In this document: positions 1 through 4,457 of the stretch, one piece after another
How the letters are laid out: each line of letters begins with the position of its first letter
How positions within the stretch are numbered: position 1 is the first letter of the stretch
Assembly: GCA_902727905.1 (NCBI GenBank)
Contig: CACVAR010000224.1
Location: 1-5,122 of the forward strand
Direction of reading: 5' to 3'
DNA from: an uncultured Sulfurovum sp.
GTDB taxonomy: Bacteria > Campylobacterota > Campylobacteria > Campylobacterales > Sulfurovaceae
DNA length: 5,122 nucleotides
Notes under the pieces: model-generated
What the model was told of the DNA's origin: nothing
The model's database searches: none
What the model saw: the letters and a program-made list of their open reading frames with translations, nothing else
Position numbers and translations under genes: made by a program

Positions 1-25
1 TTATGAAAAAGAAAAAATGGAGATC

Positions 26-370
26 TTAATCTAACTCCAAAACAATCTTAACTTGCTCATTCACCTCTAATAACTCCTGTAAAGATAACTCAGCCAATTT
101 ATCAGAGAAGATACGCTGATTGTCTATTGCTCGTATTTGGTCACATAATAAGTCACTATCTTGTTCTAAAGCATTTCTCTTTGTCACTCTATAACGCAGA
201 GGATAGGTATCATCTATAAGATATGTAGACAAAGGAATAATAAGCGTAGTTGGGTGTTCTATATCATTTAGCATATTGGTTTGAAAAATAAGTACAGGTC
301 CTATTTTCCCTACCTCATTTCCCTTACGTGGATTGAGCCGAGCCAGATAGATTTCACCTTTTTTAAACAT
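26..370 (-). CDS. PemK/MazF-family toxin of a type II toxin-antitoxin pair
   Basis: The 114-residue product has the length and fold signature of MazF/PemK endoribonucleases, which cleave mRNA in the cytoplasm at short sequence motifs. The N-terminal family motif GEIYLARLNP is at residues 5-14, followed by KGNEVGKIGPVLI (16-28), the strand PTTLIIPLST (40-49) and the conserved block CDQIRAIDNQRI (76-87). Aligned from memory to B. subtilis MazF, its catalytic Arg25 corresponds to Gly24 here (codon GGA, bases 299-301) and its Thr48 to Ser48, with Thr49 next. The Arg loss is one base from an AGA codon, so the toxin may be weakened or dead; alternatively this subfamily tolerates it. The ATG overlaps the end of the antitoxin gene by 8 bp and has no strong Shine-Dalgarno, which suggests translational coupling. 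The family call is confident; activity is uncertain. Confidence 0.93.
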   Translation of the reverse strand: MFKKGEIYLARLNPRKGNEVGKIGPVLIFQTNMLNDIEHPTTLIIPLSTYLIDDTYPLRYRVTKRNALEQDSDLLCDQIRAIDNQRIFSDKLAELSLQELLEVNEQVKIVLELD

Positions 371-605
371 GGTTTAGACCATCATCAAGTGTATTATCAA
401 ACTCTTTGGAAACTTTTAAAGACTCTTCTCGAACTCTCATAGAGGCTTTTTTAATTTGTATTTTAAGTTTTTCTTTTTCAAGAGTATCACGATAATGTAG
501 AACAGCTTTTCGAATTAAGTCACTACGATTAGTATCTAATGATTTAACCATATCGTTAAGCATGTTAAAAAAGTCATTGTCTGATTTTAAAGTTATGGTA
601 TGCAT
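363..605 (-). CDS. Ribbon-helix-helix antitoxin
   Basis: The 80-residue protein precedes the MazF-like toxin and is its likely antitoxin. Residues 2-38 read as a ribbon-helix-helix DNA-binding domain: an N-terminal beta strand (HTITLKSD), helix A (DFFNMLNDMVKSLD) and helix B after the turn (NRSDLIRKAVLHYRDTL). The C-terminal half, about residues 42-80, is charged and helical and should be the part that wraps the toxin. In known systems such a protein binds the promoter operator as a dimer or higher oligomer and represses its own operon, more strongly when complexed with toxin. Here a perfect inverted repeat sits just upstream of the gene. The start is supported by AAAGGAT (611-617) about 6 bases before the ATG. 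It does not closely resemble classical E. coli MazE, so no symbol is given. Confidence 0.9.
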   Translation of the reverse strand: MHTITLKSDNDFFNMLNDMVKSLDTNRSDLIRKAVLHYRDTLEKEKLKIQIKKASMRVREESLKVSKEFDNTLDDGLNHV

Positions 606-619
606 GATTTATCCTTTAT

Positions 620-639
620 GGTATTACTTTTGTAATACC
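620..639. promoter_or_regulatory. Probable antitoxin operator (perfect inverted repeat)
   Basis: The sequence GGTATTAC-TTTT-GTAATACC is a perfect 8-bp inverted repeat with a 4-bp spacer. It begins one base downstream of the -10 box of the toxin-antitoxin promoter and covers the expected transcription start, so a bound protein would block RNA polymerase. The symmetric half-sites suit a dimeric ribbon-helix-helix antitoxin. A transcript hairpin is a second possibility, but no U-tract follows it on the minus strand. Confidence 0.75.
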
Positions 640-649
640 TATTATAGGT
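637..649. repeat. Palindrome overlapping the -10 box (second operator candidate)
   Basis: ACCTAT-T-ATAGGT is a perfect palindrome with 6-bp arms and a one-base centre. It contains the whole -10 box of the toxin-antitoxin promoter and shares its ACC end with the 620-639 inverted repeat. It could be a second half of a composite operator for cooperative antitoxin binding. The -10 sequence itself contributes part of the symmetry, so chance is possible. Confidence 0.45.
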
Positions 650-669
650 TATAAAATTTTATTTGTCAA
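641..669 (-). promoter_or_regulatory. Consensus sigma70 promoter of the toxin-antitoxin operon
   Basis: Read on the minus strand, a perfect -35 TTGACA (664-669) and a perfect -10 TATAAT (641-646) are separated by exactly 17 bp. The antitoxin ATG lies 35 bp beyond the -10. Transcription should start near 634-635, inside the 620-639 inverted repeat, leaving a leader of roughly 30 bases that contains the Shine-Dalgarno. Such a strong promoter fits an operon held down by autorepression. Confidence 0.88.
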
Positions 670-689
670 ATCAAACCTCTTTCTATAAT
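663..689 (+). promoter_or_regulatory. Candidate distal promoter for the AraC-family gene
   Basis: On the plus strand, TTGTCA (663-668, five of six matches to -35) and a perfect TATAAT (684-689) are separated by 15 bp, slightly short. Transcription would start near 696 and give a leader of about 100 bases. Its -35 shares bases 664-668 with the -35 of the divergent toxin-antitoxin promoter, so the two would compete for polymerase. The AT-rich context makes chance matches common. Confidence 0.35.
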
Positions 690-782
690 AATGCTCTTTA
701 CCTTACGCGATATCTTTCAAAATAAATTCTAAAAATTCTTCTTCAAGTCCATGCTATTATTTTTCGTCGTAAGCTTTTTTAT

Positions 783-791
783 TGTTATAAT
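783..791 (+). promoter_or_regulatory. Extended -10 promoter immediately before the AraC start codon
   Basis: TGTTATAAT is a perfect extended -10 element (TG, one base, TATAAT) ending 5 bases before the ATG at 797. The usual distance to the start of transcription would put +1 on or within a base or two of the ATG, giving a leaderless mRNA. No good -35 is present at 17 bp (TTCGTC), which is common for extended -10 promoters. No Shine-Dalgarno precedes the ATG. Confidence 0.45.
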
Positions 792-798
792 GCATTAT
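787..798. repeat. 12-bp palindrome over the -10 and start codon
   Basis: ATAATGCATTAT is a perfect 12-bp palindrome. It overlaps most of the TATAAT box and the first two bases of the AraC-family start codon. It might be an operator for a dimeric repressor or the regulator itself, or a product of AT-rich composition around an ATG. Confidence 0.35.
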
Positions 799-1684
799 GA
801 AAAAAGAAAAACTTGAACAATCAATTCCTGATGCCGAATTCCAAAAAGAGAATGAACATCAAATAGAGTTTGATTTAACAACCACTAAAAAATTAATTGA
901 ACGTGACCTTGATCATGCTATAGAAAAGCCTCATAGGGTTGAGTTTAATGTCATTATGATTGTTTTTGAGGGGAAAGGGATGCATACGGTTGACTTTGTT
1001 CCTTACAGTTATCGAAAGGGTACGGTGTTTTTTATTGCTAAAGATCAAGTACATAACTTTACGATAAACCCCGATGCTGATGCTTACCTTTTGCCTTTTA
1101 CTGATACTTTTTTGAGTCGTTTAATTGTCAATGAAGAGTTGAAGGTTTTGTATGAGATGTTTGATTATGTTTTGTACCCTGCAAAAATTCAACTTGATGA
1201 GAAGATTTATGAAGATGTTCTAAAGCTTCTGCAAGTTTTGGAAAAAGAGTTTAGCATTGAGATGGATAACTTTAAAGAGTTAATTTTAACACCACTACTT
1301 CAAGCGATGATTTTGAAGTTAAGTAGAGAACGCTTAACGCAAAGCTTGCCATTGGAACAGAAAGATAAAGCTTTGTATAGGAAGTTTAAACAACGCTCTT
1401 TCAATCACAACTATTCGGTGCATGTCAATGACTATGCAAAAGAGCTTGATGTTTCGAGTAAGACTTTAACGAATTTATTAAATAAATATTTGGGTAAATC
1501 TACGAAGAAGTATCTTGATGAACATCTTATCTTACAGATTAAGCGACTTTTACTGGATGAGAGTTTGACCATAGAAAATATAGCTGACCAACTCTGTTTT
1601 GATGAACCTACGAACATGGTGAAGTTTTTTAAACGTTATGAAGGTCTTACGCCTACAGAATTTAAAAAATTGCATAAGGTTTAG
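797..1684 (+). CDS. AraC-family transcriptional regulator
   Basis: This 295-residue cytoplasmic regulator has the standard two-part AraC layout. Residues about 45-105 form an AraC-type cupin sensor domain (HRVEFNVIMIVFEGKG, VDFVPYSYRKGTVFFIAKDQVHNF). Residues about 195-295 form the DNA-binding domain, with a first helix-turn-helix near 209-230 (VNDYAKELDVSSKTLTNLL), the linker GKSTKKYLDEHLILQIKRLL (233-252), a second helix-turn-helix near 257-280, and the family signature FFKRYEGLTPTEF (277-289). It lies 95 bp upstream of, and in line with, the OsmC-like/AhpD-like/DUF4405 operon, which makes that operon its most likely target. The ATG at 797 is the only reasonable start: an in-frame TAA lies at 788-790 and the next Met is residue 53, inside the sensor domain. 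It has no Shine-Dalgarno. The inducing ligand cannot be told from sequence. Confidence 0.95.
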   Translation: MKKEKLEQSIPDAEFQKENEHQIEFDLTTTKKLIERDLDHAIEKPHRVEFNVIMIVFEGKGMHTVDFVPYSYRKGTVFFIAKDQVHNFTINPDADAYLLPFTDTFLSRLIVNEELKVLYEMFDYVLYPAKIQLDEKIYEDVLKLLQVLEKEFSIEMDNFKELILTPLLQAMILKLSRERLTQSLPLEQKDKALYRKFKQRSFNHNYSVHVNDYAKELDVSSKTLTNLLNKYLGKSTKKYLDEHLILQIKRLLLDESLTIENIADQLCFDEPTNMVKFFKRYEGLTPTEFKKLHKV

Positions 1685-1695
1685 AGCGTTTTCCG

Positions 1696-1725
1696 TTTTT
1701 TACCATAAATCGTATCTTTTTTACC
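1696..1725 (+). promoter_or_regulatory. Direct repeat, candidate AraC-type binding half-sites
   Basis: TTTTTTACC occurs at 1696-1704 and again at 1717-1725, exactly 21 bp apart, or two helical turns. AraC-family activators typically bind two direct-repeat half-sites at about this spacing, with the nearer one touching the -35 region. If transcription starts near 1762, as the TATACT at 1750-1755 suggests, the nearer copy ends at about -37. The T-run lowers the information content, so this is a candidate only. Confidence 0.4.
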
Positions 1726-1749
1726 TATCCATCATTGCCTTGTTCTTTA

Positions 1750-1755
1750 TATACT
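1750..1755 (+). promoter_or_regulatory. Candidate -10 box of the redox operon
   Basis: TATACT matches the -10 consensus at five of six positions and lies 27 bp upstream of the probable start codon at 1783, leaving room for a short leader with the AAAGGA (1771-1776) Shine-Dalgarno. No convincing -35 is found 16-18 bp upstream, which would fit a promoter that needs an activator such as the upstream AraC-family protein. Confidence 0.4.
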
Positions 1756-1782
1756 TAGACATATCAAATAAAAGGACAAATG

Positions 1783-3081
1783 ATGAAAACCAAATTAATA
1801 ACCTTACCACTACTGGCAACTCTTTTACTTTCAAGCAATGTAGCTTATGCACAAACTGAAGTAACACAGAAGGTAGACTCAAAAGTTTATCAAGTTGAGA
1901 AGAGATTGGATAATTATACCCGACCGATTACCTTTACGCCTACCAAAGCAACAGCTGTTAATGGGGCTATCTCTGAAAACATTATGATAACCACACAAAA
2001 TATTTTAAACAAAGAAGCACCTTTTCTTAAAAAAGCGATGGTTAAACCTATAGGTGAAGAGGCATTTAGTGCTTGGGAACTTACCAGTGATGAAGGTGGC
2101 GCACACCATCATCAGACTGCACCAAATCCTTTAACCTATTATGCTGTTGGAGCTTCTTCTAGTTTACTGACCCAAGTAGAAAGAGCCATTCAAGTTATGG
2201 ACTTAGAAGTAGAGGAGGTTAAAGTTGAATCAAAAATCTTTTTTAGATGGTCAGATGCCATGACAGAGAAATGGGCTGGATTTACAGACAAGGTTATTTC
2301 TAATATTCTCATAAAAAGTAAGGAGTCACCTGAAAAAATAAAAGCTTTAAAGGCAATGGCGTTGAACGCTTGGGCTGTGGGTGAAGGTTTGGCAAACAAA
2401 AGTAGCATTGATGTTGGTATTCTTGTGAACTCTGATGACTGGGCTGGTCTTCAAGCACGTTCAGGGCATGTTCCATCACCCATTTCTAAAGATAATGGTC
2501 AGATCATTAGCAATGTAACACCTGATTTGACATTAGAGACCATGGAAGTAGAAAAAGATTTTGCTGTAGAGATGGGGAACTTTCCGAATCCATTTGTCTT
2601 TACGGAGATTGCCATAGCTGAGTCAGCGAATGATACTGATAGACCGTATATGCATAAGATAAGAGCAAAATCGTTAACGCAAAACTACAAAACTTGGGAA
2701 CTCTATGCTGACGATAGCCGTGGATATAAAGGAGTTGACAAAGCCCCAACATCACGAGCGTACTTTACGGTGGGTACTTCATTTTGTCTAAAGAGTCAAT
2801 TGACGGCTGCTAAAATGGCGTATAAAAAACAAGGCGTAAACATAGAAGACTTTAGGGTTGAGCATCAGTTTAACTATCAACAAGAAAACTTTATGACACC
2901 AAGCATGAAAGGTCATCTTGATGATGTAATTACCAGAGTTATTGTAAAAAGTGATGCTGACGAAAAAGTTGTCAATAACTATGCAAAAATGGCACTTCGT
3001 ATGTGTTTTGCTGGAGAAGGGATTCAAAATGAGACAAAGATGGATACTAAGGTTTACCTTAATGGGGAAGTTTTGAAGTAA
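1783..3081 (+). CDS. Secreted tandem OsmC-like domain protein
   Basis: The 432-residue protein begins with a signal peptide (MKTKLITLPLLATLLLSS, cleavage expected after NVAYA, residue 23), so it should act in the periplasm. Two homologous OsmC-like domains follow, at about 84-220 and 289-432. They align with each other at FSAWEL/YKTWEL, AVGASSS/TVGTSFC and AVGEGLANKSSIDVGILVN/FAGEGIQNETKMDTKVYLN. OsmC/Ohr proteins are thiol peroxidases using two cysteines. Domain 2 has both (Cys335, Cys408); domain 1 has Ser127 and Trp197 instead. The Glu that precedes the reactive Cys in Ohr is not evident in either domain, so peroxidase activity is uncertain. A His triplet (108-110) lies just before the domain 1 helix. 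Start 1783 is preferred over 1780 because AAAGGA (1771-1776) is then 6 rather than 3 bases away. It is the first gene of an operon with the CMD-like and DUF4405-like genes. Confidence 0.85.
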   Translation: MKTKLITLPLLATLLLSSNVAYAQTEVTQKVDSKVYQVEKRLDNYTRPITFTPTKATAVNGAISENIMITTQNILNKEAPFLKKAMVKPIGEEAFSAWELTSDEGGAHHHQTAPNPLTYYAVGASSSLLTQVERAIQVMDLEVEEVKVESKIFFRWSDAMTEKWAGFTDKVISNILIKSKESPEKIKALKAMALNAWAVGEGLANKSSIDVGILVNSDDWAGLQARSGHVPSPISKDNGQIISNVTPDLTLETMEVEKDFAVEMGNFPNPFVFTEIAIAESANDTDRPYMHKIRAKSLTQNYKTWELYADDSRGYKGVDKAPTSRAYFTVGTSFCLKSQLTAAKMAYKKQGVNIEDFRVEHQFNYQQENFMTPSMKGHLDDVITRVIVKSDADEKVVNNYAKMALRMCFAGEGIQNETKMDTKVYLNGEVLK

Positions 3082-3093
3082 GAAGGACACGAA

Positions 3094-3699
3094 ATGATAG
3101 ATCATAATTTTGAAAAAAGATTGACCAGTACCAAAGTATTTTATGGGTATTTGAGTGATTTGATTGGAAACTTTAAAGCTGTAAAGTCAGCAAAGAATAG
3201 ACTAGATGAGCAGTTTCAAAACAAGATACTGCTTTCCGTAACGCAAGTAAATGGTTGTAGATATTGTAGTTATTTGCATACCAAACACGCTTTAGAGTCG
3301 GGCATGAGTGAAGAGGAGATTACTTCTCTTCTTGCTGGTGAAGTAGGGGACATTAGTAATGAAGAGTCTGTAGCACTTATTTTTGCTCAACACTACGCAG
3401 AGACGCAAGCAAATCCTGATGTAGAATCGGTTCAAAGATTGTTTGATACCTATGGTGAAGAGAAAGCGAATGATATTATAGGAATTATTCAAGGCATTAT
3501 GTTTGGGAATATTCATGGTATTTCGGTAGACCTTCTTCAAAGTAGAGTCAAAGGTAAATCTGACCCTGACAGTTCATTTTGGACAGAGTTTAGTACGGCA
3601 TTTGGTGTACTTCTTTTTGTACCTTATCTTGGACTTAAAAAACTCTTTGGACTTCTTAACCCAAGAGCAATACATAGAAAGGAAATAAAAGATGTTTAG
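3094..3699 (+). CDS. AhpD-like carboxymuconolactone decarboxylase family protein with hydrophobic tail
   Basis: This 201-residue protein carries the AhpD/CMD helical core. The motif NGCRYCSYLHTKHALESGMSEEEI (residues 53-76) holds a CxxC pair (Cys55, Cys58) and His62, matching the Cys130/Cys133/His137 arrangement of M. tuberculosis AhpD, which reduces AhpC and is itself reduced through dihydrolipoamide. The position of AhpD Glu118 appears to be Asn43 here, although Glu39 is close. No signal peptide is seen, so the core is probably cytoplasmic. Beyond the usual core, residues about 162-188 form a hydrophobic stretch (FGVLLFVPYLGL), followed by Lys and Arg residues, which may be a membrane anchor. 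It begins 12 bp after the OsmC-like gene with a good Shine-Dalgarno (AAGGA, 3083-3087) and overlaps the next gene by 8 bp. Its likely role is thiol redox or peroxide defence; the substrate is unknown. Confidence 0.88.
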   Translation: MIDHNFEKRLTSTKVFYGYLSDLIGNFKAVKSAKNRLDEQFQNKILLSVTQVNGCRYCSYLHTKHALESGMSEEEITSLLAGEVGDISNEESVALIFAQHYAETQANPDVESVQRLFDTYGEEKANDIIGIIQGIMFGNIHGISVDLLQSRVKGKSDPDSSFWTEFSTAFGVLLFVPYLGLKKLFGLLNPRAIHRKEIKDV

Positions 3700-4027
3700 A
3701 CAAATGATTTCACTAACCCTTTTGGTCTCTCTTGTGGCACTAAGCACTTCAGGTATCTCCATGATTGTTTTAGGAAGTTTAGAGTTTCAATTACAAATGC
3801 ATCCTGTGCATAAGATATTTGGGATTTTATTAACACTTTCTGGAGCGTTTCATATTTATTATAATTTTACTGCTATAAAGAAGTATCTCTCTAAGAGAAA
3901 GATGATGCTCTTTGCTTTAGTGATGACGTTTATTATGGTGGCTTTATACGCCATAGGAGTGAGTAAGCCAATTGATCCTGTAAAAATTGAACAGATAGAG
4001 ACTATTATGAAAACGATGGAGGGCTAA
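3692..4027 (+). CDS. Small DUF4405-like three-helix membrane protein
   Basis: The 111-residue protein has three predicted membrane helices at about 5-29, 38-59 and 71-91, and a polar C-terminal tail. The segment HKIFGILLTLSGAFHIYYNF (40-59) resembles the core of DUF4405 proteins, related to b-type cytochrome membrane domains, with His40 and His54 fourteen residues apart; His37 is also present. The basic residues between helices 2 and 3 (KK 63-64, KRK 68-70) suggest that this loop is cytoplasmic and the C-terminal tail periplasmic. Helices 1 and 3 contain no His, so two-helix haem ligation would need a dimer or another ligand. Its ATG lies inside the end of the AhpD-like gene, with AAAGGA (3678-3683) upstream, so it is the last gene of the operon. 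A role in electron transfer between quinol or haem and the envelope redox proteins is an inference. Confidence 0.8.
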   Translation: MFRQMISLTLLVSLVALSTSGISMIVLGSLEFQLQMHPVHKIFGILLTLSGAFHIYYNFTAIKKYLSKRKMMLFALVMTFIMVALYAIGVSKPIDPVKIEQIETIMKTMEG

Positions 4028-4039
4028 AAGAGTGCCTGT

Positions 4040-4070
4040 AAAGTAGTGTTACGAAGCATTTACTTTTTAT
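4040..4070 (+). terminator. Weak hairpin with T-run after the redox operon
   Basis: AAAGTAG (4040-4046) can pair with TTACTTT (4060-4066), including one G-T pair, and is followed by TTAT within a T-rich stretch. It lies 12 bp after the DUF4405-like stop codon, where a terminator would be expected. The stem is AT-rich and the loop 13 bases, so it is weak and may allow readthrough into the next gene. Confidence 0.25.
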
Positions 4071-4094
4071 TACCCATCGTTTAATGAGGGTAAG

Positions 4095-4100
4095 TACAAT
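4095..4100 (+). promoter_or_regulatory. Candidate -10 box of the small secreted protein gene
   Basis: TACAAT matches five of six -10 positions and lies 30 bp before the ATG at 4131, with a Shine-Dalgarno AAGGA at 4120-4124 in between. No clear -35 is visible at standard spacing. The 103-bp gap after the operon makes a separate promoter plausible. Confidence 0.3.
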
Positions 4101-4130
4101 TAGGGTATCAAAACAAGATAAGGATAAAAA

Positions 4131-4388
4131 ATGAAAAAAATTGTTACTACATTGGCTATTTTAGCACTGACAGCAAGTTTTGCACAAGATGGAAAACCAC
4201 CAAGAGGTGGAAAGGGTCAACCACCACCAGAAGCCATTGAAGCTTGTGTAAATGAAGATGAAGGAACCGAATGTACGGTAGAGACACCAAGAGGTGATAC
4301 TTTAGAAGGAACTTGTCAAAATACACCTGATAAGAAGTACTTTGCTTGTGTGCCTAACAATCATAAAAAACCTGAGAGAAAAGAGTAG
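4131..4388 (+). CDS. Small secreted four-cysteine, proline-rich protein of unknown function
   Basis: The 85-residue product has a clear signal peptide (MKKIVTTLAILALTASFA, cleavage before QDGK), leaving a mature protein of about 67 residues. A Gly/Pro-rich linker (KPPRGGKGQPPPEA, 22-35) is followed by a compact region with four cysteines at 39, 48, 62 and 73 (spacing 8, 13 and 10). The pattern ACVNEDEGTEC, TPRGDTLEGTC, YFACVP resembles small uncharacterised secreted proteins I recall from other proteobacteria. The even number of cysteines suggests two disulfides in the periplasm, which may link it to the redox operon upstream. A good Shine-Dalgarno (AAGGA) lies 6 bases before the ATG, and a strong terminator follows 15 bp after the stop. 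The protein ends in a charged tail (KKPERKE). No function can be assigned. Confidence 0.82.
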   Translation: MKKIVTTLAILALTASFAQDGKPPRGGKGQPPPEAIEACVNEDEGTECTVETPRGDTLEGTCQNTPDKKYFACVPNNHKKPERKE

Positions 4389-4403
4389 TTACTTGGGAGT
4401 ATA

Positions 4404-4433
4404 ACTCAACTGTTGATTCAGTTGAGTCTTTTT
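4404..4433 (+). terminator. Intrinsic terminator after the small secreted protein gene
   Basis: ACTCAACTG (4404-4412) and CAGTTGAGT (4419-4427) form a perfect 9-bp stem with a 6-base loop, followed by CTTTTT. This is a standard rho-independent terminator for plus-strand transcription. On the minus strand the stem is not followed by a T-run, so it is unlikely to end yebC transcription efficiently. Confidence 0.88.
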
Positions 4434-4457
4434 AGATAGAGTTAAAGATGAGGTAAG

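Noticed and set aside
3..29. Short plus-strand frame MKKKKWRS ending at the toxin stop
   Set aside because: Eight residues, no ribosome binding site in view, and overlaps the end of the toxin gene; nothing supports a gene.
691..732. Possible 13-residue leader peptide (MLFTLRDIFQNKF) upstream of the AraC gene
   Set aside because: No Shine-Dalgarno, it overlaps the expected start of the distal promoter, and no attenuator-like structure follows.
1638..1859. Plus-strand frame of 73 residues across the AraC/OsmC-like junction
   Set aside because: It covers the end of one well-supported gene, the intergenic region and the signal peptide of another, with no ribosome binding site or recognisable protein.
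2788..3105. Minus-strand frame of 105 residues opposite domain 2 of the OsmC-like protein
   Set aside because: Shadow of a conserved coding region; low-complexity Phe/Leu-rich translation typical of an antisense frame.
3292..3540. Minus-strand frame of 82 residues opposite the AhpD-like gene
   Set aside because: Antisense shadow of a recognisable family core, with no sign of its own promoter or ribosome binding site.
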